Made by a program: the position numbers and the translations under genes. Positions 43,015 through 54,914 of a DNA stretch of 64,000 nt are shown here, in pieces (position 1 is the stretch's first letter; every line of letters begins with the position of its first letter). A model generated the notes under the pieces. That model made no database searches and had not been told where the DNA came from. It saw nothing but the letters and a program-made list of their open reading frames with translations. The stretch is from CAVUCH01 sp963739995 (lineage in GTDB: Bacteria; Acidobacteriota; Vicinamibacteria; Vicinamibacterales; JAENWD01). Where the stretch lies: contig CAVUCH010000011.1 in NCBI GenBank assembly GCA_963739995.1, positions 1 through 64,000 of the forward strand, given 5' to 3'.

Positions 43015-44793
43015 ATGACTCGTGCGCTCATTTCGTCGTTCCTCGCATCCGCCATTGTCGCCTCCATGGCCACCACCCCCGCGCTCACACAGGACGATGC
43101 GGCAGAAGCGGCACTGGCGAGCGCGATCAGCGGGTACGAACAGTTACTCAAGCTCGCCGATCCGGTCACCGCCGGCCTTGATGGCGATCGCGACGCCCTG
43201 CGGCGACTGCCCGATCCGCGCCGCGATACGGAGGTGGCGCGGAGCCGCGAGCTTGCGAACATCGGCGCGAGGCTGGCGCAGATCGATGCCGGCGCCCTGT
43301 CGGCGGCCTCGGCGTTGAACCACCAGGTCCTGTCACGGCTCATCGCCGAAACCGTCGAGCAGACGACCTTCGACTTCGGTCGCATCGCCTTCGAGAACGA
43401 CGATGGCTTCCACACGCTGGGCGATTACCTGGGGCGCACTACGAGCATCACCTCGCGCGACGACGCTGATGCCTGGCTCGCCCGGCTCGACGCGCTGCCC
43501 GACTTCTATGCGCGGAGCATCGCGAACCTGCGGCGCGGCATCGAGACGCGGTTCACCCAGCCGAAGATCGTTGTCGATCGCGTGCTCGATGTCGCGCGGA
43601 AGCAGGCGGAAGCCACAGTGGAGAACAGCCCTCTTCTACTGCCCTTCCGCCGGATGCCGCCGGCGATCTCCGCGGCGGTGCAGGCCGATTACCGCGAGCG
43701 GGCGCTGACGATCCTGCGAGACAGGGTTGCCCCGGCGCAGCGCACGTTCGCGGCATTCCTCTCGCAGGACTACCTCCCCGCCGCTCGTCCCGCGATCAGC
43801 TGGCGTACCACACCCGACGGCGAGGCCTCCTACAGGTTCCTGGTCCGCCGCGAGACGACCACCAGCCTGACGCCAGACGAGATCCATGGGCTCGGACAGG
43901 CGGAGGTGGCGCGGATTCGCGCCCTCATGGAAGACACCATCAAGGAAACCGGATACTCAGGCACCTTTTCCGGCTTCCTGCAGATGCTCCGTACCGACGC
44001 GCGGTTCTACCCGCAGACGCCCGAGGCGCTGCTCGAGAAGGCCAGTGAGATTGCGAAGCGTGCCGACGATGGGCTGCCGGCGCTCTTCGGGATGCTGCCG
44101 CGACTCTCGTACGGCGTCCGGCCGGTGCCGGCCGACATCGCCGACGGCTACACGACGGGCCGCTACTGGCCCGGTAGCCTGGTCGCCGGACAGGCCGGCG
44201 GTTACATGGTGAACACCTCGGACCTGAAGCAGCGGCCACTCTACGAGCTGCCGGCGCTCACCGTGCACGAGGCCGTACCCGGCCACCACCTGCAGATCGC
44301 CCTCGCGCAGGAGCTCGAAGGCATGCCGTACTTCCGGCGGCACGCCACCACGACCGCGTTCGTGGAAGGCTGGGGCCTTTATGCGGAGTTTCTGGGCGAG
44401 GAGATGGGCATCTACCGGACCCCGTACGAACGCTTCGGGCGCTTCTCGTACGAGATGTGGCGCGCGTGCCGGCTGGTCGCCGATACCGGCATCCACTGGC
44501 TCGGCTGGGACATCGACCGGGCGCGGCAGTGTTTCGCCGAGAACTCCGCGCTCTCGCCGCATAACATCCAGACGGAGCTCGAACGCTACATCTCATGGCC
44601 CGGCCAGGCCCTGGCCTACAAGATCGGCGAGCTGCGGTTCCGTGCGCTCCGGAAGGAAGCGCAAGACAGGCTGGGTGAGCGGTTCAACGTCCGCGCGTTC
44701 CACGACGTGCTCCTGCTCGGCGGGGCGCTGCCCCTGGAGGTACTCGAAACACGCGTGAGAGAGTGGACCAACGCAGAGGCCGGCCGGGAGTAG
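43015..44793 (+). CDS. DUF885 family exported protein, metallopeptidase-like
   Basis: 592 residues from the ATG at 43015, which gives a clean signal peptide (SSFLASAIVASMATTPALT). The central motif HEAVPGHHLQIALAQE (about residue 418) is the HExxxGH signature of DUF885, with a downstream Glu-rich helix (AFVEGWGLYAEFLGEEMG) that probably supplies the third zinc ligand. Members are thought to be zinc carboxypeptidase-like enzymes. The N-terminal half is alpha-helical. The 258-bp gap before it (42757-43014) shows no gene. Confidence 0.88.
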   Translation: MTRALISSFLASAIVASMATTPALTQDDAAEAALASAISGYEQLLKLADPVTAGLDGDRDALRRLPDPRRDTEVARSRELANIGARLAQIDAGALSAASALNHQVLSRLIAETVEQTTFDFGRIAFENDDGFHTLGDYLGRTTSITSRDDADAWLARLDALPDFYARSIANLRRGIETRFTQPKIVVDRVLDVARKQAEATVENSPLLLPFRRMPPAISAAVQADYRERALTILRDRVAPAQRTFAAFLSQDYLPAARPAISWRTTPDGEASYRFLVRRETTTSLTPDEIHGLGQAEVARIRALMEDTIKETGYSGTFSGFLQMLRTDARFYPQTPEALLEKASEIAKRADDGLPALFGMLPRLSYGVRPVPADIADGYTTGRYWPGSLVAGQAGGYMVNTSDLKQRPLYELPALTVHEAVPGHHLQIALAQELEGMPYFRRHATTTAFVEGWGLYAEFLGEEMGIYRTPYERFGRFSYEMWRACRLVADTGIHWLGWDIDRARQCFAENSALSPHNIQTELERYISWPGQALAYKIGELRFRALRKEAQDRLGERFNVRAFHDVLLLGGALPLEVLETRVREWTNAEAGRE

Positions 44794-44841
44794 TCCGCAG
44801 CCGGTGGCGCCGGTGTAGCCCGCCGCCGGCGTCCTGCTGCA

Positions 44842-45147
44842 TCAGTCGAGCGCGGCGAGCATTCGGCGCGCCTTCATCTGCGCGTGCCGCCGCCGATGCT
44901 CGAGGGCGCGGTACTTGTCCGGCCCGCGGAGTGGTCCGGCCGGGAATCCGGGTCCACGGCGAGTACAGGGCGCCGCGCCCACGCTGGCTCTGGTTGACCG
45001 CGGACTCGGGAACCTGCCGCGCGTATGGGATTCGGCTCCAGCACCGATCGCGGGACCCTGGCTGGCGAGCCGCTTACCACCGACCCCTGGAGCTTCGGAG
45101 TCACCGAAGTCGAGCGTGCGAGCAAGACATCCGTCGAACCTGGCCAT
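44842..45147 (-). CDS. short hypothetical protein, 101 residues
   Basis: The ATG at 45147 has an excellent Shine-Dalgarno (AGAGGAGAG, 3 bases before the start). The N-terminus MARFDGCLARTLDFGDSEAP and the C-terminus KYRALEHRRRHAQMKARRML look like normal protein, but the middle is rich in Arg/Pro/Gly and could be a frame-shifted or non-coding stretch. I do not recognise a family. It lies in an otherwise gene-free 444-bp gap (44794-45237) between the DUF885 and ICL/PEPM genes. It may be a real small gene or the remains of a larger one. Confidence 0.35.
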   Translation of the reverse strand: MARFDGCLARTLDFGDSEAPGVGGKRLASQGPAIGAGAESHTRGRFPSPRSTRASVGAAPCTRRGPGFPAGPLRGPDKYRALEHRRRHAQMKARRMLAALD

Positions 45148-45237
45148 GGTGCTCTCCTCTACCGCGTGAGGCCCGGGGCGGGACAGGCCCGCCGGCCGGA
45201 ACACGAGCAGTGTCGGAGAGAGGCGTGACAGAGTAGG

Positions 45238-46059
45238 TCACTCGGCTTCGCGGAACCACCCGTTGATCTCCGCGAACGGGATGGCGCCGCCCAACCTGGT
45301 GAAGGTGCCGTGTTCCGCAATCTCGGCGGCCGCCTGCAGGAAACCCGTCCACGCCGCACGAGCGAGCGCGCCGCCGACGCTGATGCGGCGCACGCCGAGC
45401 GCGGCCAATTCCGGAACCGTCATGAAGTCTGAGCCAACCAGGACGTTTACCGGCACGGGCGCTACCGCACCGACCACGGCCGCTACCTGCTCTCTGGTGC
45501 CGAGGCCCGGAGCGTAGACGCATCCGGCACCAGCCTCCGCGTACGCCACCAGCCGGCGAATGGTCTCGGCAAGATCGGGGCGCCCGACGATGAAGCCTTC
45601 GGAGCGCGCGGTGAGCAGTACACCCGTCCCACTCTGATCGATGGCCCTGCGGGCAGCTCGTACACGCTCGACGGCGAGCGTGAACTCGAACAGCGGTTGT
45701 GACGAATCGCCCGTCGAATCCTCGATGGAGAGCCCGGCCACCCCGGTGCTTGCGGCTGCCGCGACATTGGCGGCGACCCCCTCCGGTTCGATCGCGAAGC
45801 CTCCTTCGAAATCGGCATTGATCGGCACGTCCACGCTGCTGGCAACCGCCCTCATGTGCGCGAGCGCCTCGTGAAGAGCGACATGGTTATCGCGGCGGCC
45901 GAGCGACCACGCAAATCCCGCGCTGGTCGTGGCAAGCGCCGCAAACCCCAACCTTGCAAGCACACGGGCACTGCCCACGTCCCAGGGGTTCGGGATCACG
46001 AAACAGCCGCTGCGGTGCAGTTCCCGAAACGCAAGACAGCGATGCGAGATTTCAGTCAT
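45238..46059 (-). CDS. isocitrate lyase/PEP mutase family enzyme
   Basis: 273 residues from the ATG at 46059 (AGGGA 8 bases upstream). A TIM-barrel protein of the ICL/PEPM superfamily: LHRSGCFVIPNPWDVGSARVLARLGFAALATTSAGFAWSLGRRD, then VPINADFEGGFA, GLSIEDSTG, LLTARSEG, and VPVNVLVGSDFMTVPELAALGVRRISVGGALAR. The isocitrate-lyase loop KKCGH is absent, so this is not a glyoxylate-cycle enzyme. Close relatives are annotated only as ICL/PEPM family and may cleave or form C-C or C-P bonds in oxaloacetate-like substrates. Confidence 0.88.
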   Translation of the reverse strand: MTEISHRCLAFRELHRSGCFVIPNPWDVGSARVLARLGFAALATTSAGFAWSLGRRDNHVALHEALAHMRAVASSVDVPINADFEGGFAIEPEGVAANVAAAASTGVAGLSIEDSTGDSSQPLFEFTLAVERVRAARRAIDQSGTGVLLTARSEGFIVGRPDLAETIRRLVAYAEAGAGCVYAPGLGTREQVAAVVGAVAPVPVNVLVGSDFMTVPELAALGVRRISVGGALARAAWTGFLQAAAEIAEHGTFTRLGGAIPFAEINGWFREAE

Positions 46060-46188
46060 GACGGCAATCCCTGCAGAAATGCGAACGGCAGCAGATCCAG
46101 GACGAGCGGCGGGACGAACCTCCACCGCTCAGGCGCAAGGGGTGGGCTGGTATCGAAGTGCCTCACGGGTGCCGATCCCGCCGTGCCG

Positions 46189-47727
46189 TTATGGCGCCGC
46201 CGAGGTGACGGCTTCGGCCTTCTCCCGCCCGCTCTCGATCGACCGGTCCAGCAGGGCGTCCACCGATGGCCTGGGAGTCGCCACGAGGAAGATCTGGTAG
46301 GCGAACAGCCCCTTGGACGCGTGGATCAGCAGATCGTTCAGCCAGACCAGCGCGCGGGACATCCGGTTGTCCCCGAGTGCCTTCGGAAACGGCGCCGGTA
46401 TTCCCGCGAGCTGCTCCACGTGGAAACCGCACTGGGCGAACAGCCGTTCGAGCGACTTGAAGGTGTACAGCCGTGTATGGGTCAGATCCAAGATGCCCCG
46501 CTTGCCGTAGTTGAAGTTCCCGAGCAGCGCCTGCAGTCGCACGACCCCGAACACGACGTTGCCGGACGTGACAATGAACGTCGGCCTGCGGTCGGCGCTC
46601 CTGGTCGCACTGCGCAGGCGGTCCAGGACGCCCTCAGGATTCTTGAAGTGCTCGACGACGTCGAGCAGCAGGACGTAATCGAACTGCCGCAGGTCGATGT
46701 CGGGAAACGGCTCACGCTCGTCCCAGAGCAGGAAACGATCGAAGGGCTGCGGCGCGGCGGGCGGGAACTGATCCACCCCGGTAACGCGACAGCCTTTCGC
46801 CGCCAGATGCGCGTCGAAGGTGCCGGGGCCGCAGCCGATGTCGAGGACACGGGAGCCTGGGGACACGGTCTCGAGCGCGGCGGTGTGCGACGAGCGGTAC
46901 CCGAGCTTGAGGTCGTAATGGGTGTTCGTGTCACTGGCAATGTCGAACCGCCGGTCGTAGAAGATGTTCAGCCGGTGCAGCCGGCTGGCGATGGTGGCGG
47001 CGACTACCTCCTTCGCGTACTTGAGGCCGTCCACCCTGCAGATCTCGTCGCCGTAGTAGGTCGGGATCGGGACCTCGATGATGCGGCAGCCGGCGAGCAT
47101 CAACTGGATGATGATCTCCGTGTCGAAGTGGAACACGTTCGAATTGAATCCGAACGGGATTCTTCTGAGCGCCGCGACGCTGTAGGCGCGAAAGCCGGAG
47201 TGGAACTCCGACAAGGCGGAGCCGAGCAGCCGGTTCTGCAGGAACGTGAGAACCTTGTTCCCCACCAGCTTGTAGAACGGCATGCCCCCCTTCCGTGCCA
47301 CGCCAGGCACGAGCATGCGGGAGCCCAGCACGGCATCGGCCGAACCATCCAGCAGCGGCGCGAGAAGCAAGGGAATGGCTTCCGGTGCGTACTGCCCGTC
47401 GCCGTGGAGCAGCACCACCACGTCGAAGCCGTGGCGCATGGCGTACTGGTATCCCAGCTTCTGATTACCGCCGTAGCCCTGGTTCTGGGGGTTGTACAGG
47501 ACGGTGATCCGGTGGCGGCTCTCGCGCGCGGACCGCACGCCCACGTCGAAGGTCCGGTCTTCGGAGGAGTCGTCGATGACCAGCACCTCGGTGTCGTGCT
47601 CGAACACGCTGTCCGGCACGCGTGCGAGCACCGCGTCGAGCGTGGACTCGGCTTCGTACGCCACCACGAAAATCAGGACGCGGGTCCGGCCGGTTCCGGT
47701 GGAGCTGTTCACCTGCATCGCCACCAT
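46189..47727 (-). CDS. bifunctional GT2 glycosyltransferase / SAM-dependent methyltransferase
   Basis: 512 residues in two domains. Residues about 15-250 are a dolichyl-phosphate-mannose-synthase-like GT2: RVLIFVVAYEAESTLDAVL, VLVIDDSSEDRT, LHGDGQYAPEAIP, then FHSGFRAYSV. Residues about 285-470 are a class I methyltransferase: motif I VLDIGCGPGTFDAHLAAKG, a VVEHFKNPEG loop, and a C-terminal ARG-like helix. The frame is continuous, so the fusion is real. It probably adds a sugar to a polyprenyl carrier or glycan and methylates an acceptor or the same sugar. It is a single gene in this window. Confidence 0.9.
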   Translation of the reverse strand: MVAMQVNSSTGTGRTRVLIFVVAYEAESTLDAVLARVPDSVFEHDTEVLVIDDSSEDRTFDVGVRSARESRHRITVLYNPQNQGYGGNQKLGYQYAMRHGFDVVVLLHGDGQYAPEAIPLLLAPLLDGSADAVLGSRMLVPGVARKGGMPFYKLVGNKVLTFLQNRLLGSALSEFHSGFRAYSVAALRRIPFGFNSNVFHFDTEIIIQLMLAGCRIIEVPIPTYYGDEICRVDGLKYAKEVVAATIASRLHRLNIFYDRRFDIASDTNTHYDLKLGYRSSHTAALETVSPGSRVLDIGCGPGTFDAHLAAKGCRVTGVDQFPPAAPQPFDRFLLWDEREPFPDIDLRQFDYVLLLDVVEHFKNPEGVLDRLRSATRSADRRPTFIVTSGNVVFGVVRLQALLGNFNYGKRGILDLTHTRLYTFKSLERLFAQCGFHVEQLAGIPAPFPKALGDNRMSRALVWLNDLLIHASKGLFAYQIFLVATPRPSVDALLDRSIESGREKAEAVTSAAP

Positions 47728-47934
47728 TCGATCAGCCGCATTGTAGCGGACAGACGAGCCCGGGCACGCGGCTGCGCACCGGGTGTTTGCGCCGGCGCGG
47801 CAAGCCCCGTCGTGTGCTAGATTCCCACATTCCCGGCAGGGCCGCCCGGATCTCCGGATCGTCGTGCCTGAGGACCGTCATCGACGGCACAGTGTCGCGA
47901 AGCGCCCACCCTGTCGCACAGCCTCGGAACGCGT

Positions 47935-49230
47935 ATGACCACATTCCACGATCGCGTGTTCGTCGCCCTTGCACAGTTCAACGGCCGCCTCTCCGCGTTC
48001 ACCGAGCTCGTGGGCTCGAAGCCGGCCGACCCGCCGCGTGTGCCCAAAAAGGCGCTCGACGAGCTGCTCGCGATTGCGGCCCGCGCGCGGGCCGCCTCGG
48101 ATGCCATCACGCGGTCCTTCACCCTCATCGAGCAGACGTCGCTGGACATCGTCGACATGCAGGTCCGCCTGCAGGGGGAGACCGCACGGCTGGCCTCGGC
48201 GCTGCGCGAGCTCGGAGAGGCCGTCGAGCGGCAGCCCGTCCTCCGGGACGCATTCTCGGATCCACTGGTGGCACTCGATGAGGCCTCGCAGCTGGTTGCG
48301 GCTGCCGTGTTCCCCAGCTCGGTCCAGGGCCTTCGAAGCGTCAACGTGAAGCTCTGGGACTTCGAGAAGCTGCAGTGGAAGCGCTACACCGACATCCTCT
48401 CGGCGGTCGTCCAGAGCCGCCGGATCACCTCCGAGCAGCAGGTGAAGATCCAGTCGATCGCGGATGATGTGGCGCGTGCGTTCGGCGACGTGAACACCCT
48501 GCTCAACGAGCTGGCGGAAAGCCGGGAAGCGGACGGGACGGCCCTCCGCAAGCGCCTGGACGCGGCGCCCGCGAAGCTGACGACCGCCCTGCAGAAGGCT
48601 GACAGCCGGATGACCCCGGCGTTCAGCATGTTCGCGCCCGTCATCAAGGCGTCGAGGAAGGTCGCGGAGGACGTGGCAAAGCTGCTGCGCAAGCTCACCG
48701 TTCCGCTCTTTCCGGCGCACGACCGGCTCGAGGATTGTGCCGAATTCATCGACCGCCCGCTGTATGACAGCCTGAGCGGCGTGCAGACGTTTGCCCTGCT
48801 GAACATCCTGGCCCGCATCCAGGCGACCCGCGCATCGGGCCGGCCGCTGCTGACCGGGCGAGCCGTACGCGTCTCGCATGTCTTTCCGGATCGGATCTAC
48901 TTCGAGGCAGACCGGTCAATGATCGCGGACATAGCCGCGGACGCGGCGTTCGAGAAGGCGCCCGCGTCACTGCACCGGTTCAAGGAAGGCAGCTTCAAGC
49001 AGAAGGCCTTCCGACGCGGCAATCTGCAGGTGTGCTTCGCCTCCCGGCCAGGCGACCGCGTCGTCGTGGACGCCGATATCGACCTGTACCGCGCGGCCGT
49101 GCCGCATCTCTTCGGGGAAGTCCTGGTCAATCACCTGACAGGCAACCCGACCGATCAGTACGGCGTCCGCAGGATTCTCGACGATCAGTCGGTCGTGCCC
49201 ATTGGCGGCTTCCAGCTGTTCACGCTGTAG
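47935..49230 (+). CDS. unrecognised 431-residue helical protein
   Basis: I do not recognise this protein. Residues 1-120 are helical and coiled-coil-like (ELVGSKPADP, AIAARARAASDAITRSFTLIEQTSLDIVDMQVRLQGE). A long helical middle continues to about 320 with charged repeats such as LRKRLDAAPAKLTTAL. The last about 110 residues are different: HVFPDRIYFEADRSMIADIA, then VDADIDLYRAAVPHLFGEVLVNHLTGNPTDQYGV and a hydrophobic end. No signal peptide or membrane segment is seen. It stands alone, convergent with the kinase gene at 49277; a weak TAGATT lies about 110 bases upstream. Confidence 0.7.
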   Translation: MTTFHDRVFVALAQFNGRLSAFTELVGSKPADPPRVPKKALDELLAIAARARAASDAITRSFTLIEQTSLDIVDMQVRLQGETARLASALRELGEAVERQPVLRDAFSDPLVALDEASQLVAAAVFPSSVQGLRSVNVKLWDFEKLQWKRYTDILSAVVQSRRITSEQQVKIQSIADDVARAFGDVNTLLNELAESREADGTALRKRLDAAPAKLTTALQKADSRMTPAFSMFAPVIKASRKVAEDVAKLLRKLTVPLFPAHDRLEDCAEFIDRPLYDSLSGVQTFALLNILARIQATRASGRPLLTGRAVRVSHVFPDRIYFEADRSMIADIAADAAFEKAPASLHRFKEGSFKQKAFRRGNLQVCFASRPGDRVVVDADIDLYRAAVPHLFGEVLVNHLTGNPTDQYGVRRILDDQSVVPIGGFQLFTL

Positions 49231-49276
49231 GAAGTACCGGTGACGAAATGACTGACGCCACAGTCCACCGGCTCGT

Positions 49277-51907
<2,631 letters not shown>

Positions 51908-51917
51908 GTGCTGGCGG

Positions 51918-51923
51918 ATTATA
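51918..51923 (-). promoter_or_regulatory. -10 TATAAT for the beta-propeller kinase gene
   Basis: Perfect TATAAT on the minus strand, 10 bases before the ATG at 51907. A transcript starting about 7 bases later would have a leader of about 3 bases. The transporter gene at 36315 has the same 10-base spacing. Confidence 0.45.
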
Positions 51924-52002
51924 CGCGGTGGAGCAAGCGCGGCTCGGGCAGCATACGCGCAGTCCGTCGTGGTTCAGACGCCGGTCCTCGCAGATCGCGC
52001 GA

Positions 52003-53577
52003 CTAGGTCCGGACACCCTGAACGACGTACCGCTCGGCCAGCAGCGCGAAGTCGGCGATCTGCTGCCGCTCCCACGTCGCATCCCGGCCGAGCTCACGCG
52101 CGAGGATGGCTGCAACCTGCGGTGCCATCGCGCGCGCCGCGGCGGCGTCCAGAAAGAGCGGGCGGCAGCGGCGGGCCAGGACGTCTTCGACCGTTCGTGC
52201 CATCTCGGCCCGCGCGGCCCACGTCACGGTCGCACCATTGCACGGCACACCCGTCTGCAGCGGCAGATCCAGCCCTGCGTCCTCGCGCACGAGCGCCTGA
52301 AGTTCCCCGGCGTCGCTCCCATACACCGCAAGCGCGCCCAGGCGGTCGGCCTGCGGGTCCCATCCATGCACGCGGAGAGTGCTCGTGCGACAGGCGCGGT
52401 GCGGCAGGCCGGCAGCCATGACGGCCGCATCGACAGCATCCTCGGCCATGCGGCGATACGTCGTCCATTTGCCGCCCGTGATCGTCACCAGCCGTGAAGC
52501 TTCGACGCAGACTGTGTGATCACGCGACAGCGAGGCAGTGCGGCGCGTACCGTCACGAGCTACCAGTGGCCGGATGCCGGCAAACGAGCTCAGCACATCC
52601 GCTCGCGTCGGTGCCCGCTCGAAATAGGGCGTCGCGGTCTCGAGCACGAACGCGATCTCCTCCTCGAGCGGGCGCGGTTCAAGTGTCACGTCGCGTATCG
52701 GCGTGTCCGTAGTGCCGACCAGGGTATACCCGTGCCAGGGCACGGCAAACATCACCCGGCCATCTGGTGTCTTCGGCACCATGAGCCCGCAGACGCCCGG
52801 CAGGAACGAGCGGTCGAACACGAGGTGGATGCCTTGGCTCGGGGCGATGAGCGGCCGCGCGCCAGGCAGCGCCAGGTGCCGCACGCGGTCGGCGAATGGC
52901 CCGGTGGCATTGATGATCACGCGCGCCGGCACGCGCAGCTCACGCCCGCTCTCGACGTCGATAGCCAGGACGCCATCAGCGGCGCCTGCACCGGTCTTCG
53001 TGATGCCGGTCACGCGGGCGTAGTTCAACACCACCGCGCCCTGCTCCGCGGCCGTCTGCACCAGGTTCACGACCAGCCGCGCATCATCGAATTGTCCGTC
53101 GAAGTAGGTCACCCCGCCGCGAAGGCCCCTTCGGCGCAGCGTCGGCACACGCGCGAGCGCCTCCCGGCCCGAGAGGATCGACGAGGCCCCGAAACCCTGA
53201 CGTCCAGCGAGCAGGCTGTACACCTTCAGCCCCGTGCCGTAGTAGGGCGTCTCCCACCACGCATAGCTGGGGACGACGAATTGCAGCGGACGAACGAGGT
53301 GTGGCGCGTTGGCGCGGAGCGCCGCGCGTTCCCGCAGTGCTCCGAGGACGAGCGAGATATTGCCTTGTGACAGGTAGCGTACGCCGCCGTGCACGAGCTT
53401 CGTGCTGCGGCTCGAAGTCCCTTGGCCGAAATCGCTCCCTTCGAGCAGCACCACCGAATACCCGCGCGAAGCGGCGTCCACCGCAACACCGGCACCCGTC
53501 GCACCGCCGCCCACGACGACGACGTCCCACGCCCCCTGATGGCCCGCGAGGCGTGCCATCATCGCGTCACGCGTCAT
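52003..53577 (-). CDS. glpD: FAD-dependent glycerol-3-phosphate dehydrogenase
   Basis: 524 residues. N-terminal FAD-binding motif VVVGGGATGAGVAVDAASRG, followed by SSRSTKLVHGGVRYL, then a C-terminal helical domain. It oxidises sn-glycerol 3-phosphate to dihydroxyacetone phosphate and feeds electrons to quinone at the membrane. The gene lies 180 bp downstream of a glycerophosphodiesterase gene in the same direction; that gap holds no other gene. The pair would turn glycerophosphodiesters into a glycolytic intermediate. Confidence 0.93.
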   Translation of the reverse strand: MTRDAMMARLAGHQGAWDVVVVGGGATGAGVAVDAASRGYSVVLLEGSDFGQGTSSRSTKLVHGGVRYLSQGNISLVLGALRERAALRANAPHLVRPLQFVVPSYAWWETPYYGTGLKVYSLLAGRQGFGASSILSGREALARVPTLRRRGLRGGVTYFDGQFDDARLVVNLVQTAAEQGAVVLNYARVTGITKTGAGAADGVLAIDVESGRELRVPARVIINATGPFADRVRHLALPGARPLIAPSQGIHLVFDRSFLPGVCGLMVPKTPDGRVMFAVPWHGYTLVGTTDTPIRDVTLEPRPLEEEIAFVLETATPYFERAPTRADVLSSFAGIRPLVARDGTRRTASLSRDHTVCVEASRLVTITGGKWTTYRRMAEDAVDAAVMAAGLPHRACRTSTLRVHGWDPQADRLGALAVYGSDAGELQALVREDAGLDLPLQTGVPCNGATVTWAARAEMARTVEDVLARRCRPLFLDAAAARAMAPQVAAILARELGRDATWERQQIADFALLAERYVVQGVRT

Positions 53578-53757
53578 GGATGGCCACGCGGACGGTCGTC
53601 ATGGCGGGTGAATGGCGGCGCGGCGGCCGCCGCACAGCGTCGGGATGCGGAATGGTCACGTTCGTGTTCCGGTTCATGTGCCACGGCAGCGTCACGAGGC
53701 TGTGGGTGTGCGATCCGGGTGCGCCCGCGACGGACCCGGCCGCCGGCAGCCATAGAG

Positions 53758-54690
53758 CTACTGTCGAGGAAACTGATCCGGATTGTCCGTGAACAGCGCA
53801 TCCACGTCGTAGTCGTAGAGGAACTTTGCCATCTCCTCGCGTACGGAGGCAAACGCTCCGGTGTTCGATGACCGGAACGTCCAGGGCGTGACCGTCAGGC
53901 CGGCCGCATGCGCCCACGTCACGACCTCCGGGCGCGCGGCCACGATCGCCTTGTTCGGACCGATCCCGGTTGCCCAGGAGGCAATCTCCTGCAGCTTGCC
54001 GGCCGCGTCGACTCGAGCCGCGCTGCCCGCCTCGATCAGCCACACGCGCGGCACGTTGGGCAGTGCCCTCGCGAGCATCTTGATCGTGGACTCATCGAAC
54101 GACTGGATGACCAGCGGCGTGTGTCGATCGGCACCCAGGCCGTTCTGTTCGACGACCTCTGCGAGCAGCCTCTCGGGGCTCACGCCGCGCTCCCGGTAGA
54201 ACGCCGGATCCTTCAGTTCAGGGTAGAGCCCCGCGTTGCCCTTTACCAGGTCGATCGCTTCCTGGAAGGTTGGAATCCGCGCGCCGGCAAACCTCGGATG
54301 GAACCACGAGCCCGCATCGAGCCGCTTGATCTCGGCGAGCGTGAAGTCACCGACGAGCCATCGGCGTGCGGGGACCGCGAGGCTCGCGTCCTCGGAAAAG
54401 CGGGCCGGGAACACCTCCTCGACGTTCGTCGTGCGATCGAGCGTCAGGTCGTGAATGCAGACGAGCACGCCGTCCTTCGTGACGGCGAGATCCTGCTCGA
54501 CGAAGTCCGCGCCCTGCTCGAGCGCCAGCCGGTACGCCTCGAGGGTGTGCTCCGGCGCATAGGCGGATGCGCCGCGGTGCGCGACCAGTCCCTTCTTCAC
54601 GCCACCTGCGCCGCTCGCGCGCAGGGAAGGCCCGCTGAGCGCGAGACCGATCAGAACCAGGAGGCAAGCGGTCCCTAACGCCCATGACAT
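53758..54690 (-). CDS. glpQ: exported glycerophosphodiester phosphodiesterase
   Basis: 310 residues from the ATG at 54690; in-frame extensions would translate the 7-bp repeat upstream and are rejected. A signal peptide (LGTACLLVLIGLALS) is followed by the GDPD barrel: VAHRGASAYAPEHTLEAYRLALEQGADFVEQDL, VCIHDLTLDRTTN, YPELKDP, VVIQSFDE and a C-terminal VDALFTDNPDQF. The HRG, EQDL and HD residues form the metal and catalytic site. It cuts glycerophosphodiesters to glycerol 3-phosphate and an alcohol in the periplasm; glpD follows downstream. Confidence 0.92.
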   Translation of the reverse strand: MSWALGTACLLVLIGLALSGPSLRASGAGGVKKGLVAHRGASAYAPEHTLEAYRLALEQGADFVEQDLAVTKDGVLVCIHDLTLDRTTNVEEVFPARFSEDASLAVPARRWLVGDFTLAEIKRLDAGSWFHPRFAGARIPTFQEAIDLVKGNAGLYPELKDPAFYRERGVSPERLLAEVVEQNGLGADRHTPLVIQSFDESTIKMLARALPNVPRVWLIEAGSAARVDAAGKLQEIASWATGIGPNKAIVAARPEVVTWAHAAGLTVTPWTFRSSNTGAFASVREEMAKFLYDYDVDALFTDNPDQFPRQ

Positions 54691-54767
54691 ACGTGAGTCC
54701 CTGCGAGTGTCCGATGCAGGCGGTGCCGGCTCCGCTGAATGTTGACTGACCAACACGACGGCACCTC

Positions 54768-54846
<79 letters not shown>

Positions 54847-54914
54847 CGAGTAGCGGACGAGACACGCGACTCGAGAGTGATTGGCCATGCGCTCGCGCGA
54901 ACGGGCTTCGAGGT

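Noticed and set aside
45856..47820. A 654-codon plus-strand frame opposite the GT2-methyltransferase gene
   Set aside because: It is antisense to a gene with clear GT2 and methyltransferase motifs and has no family features.
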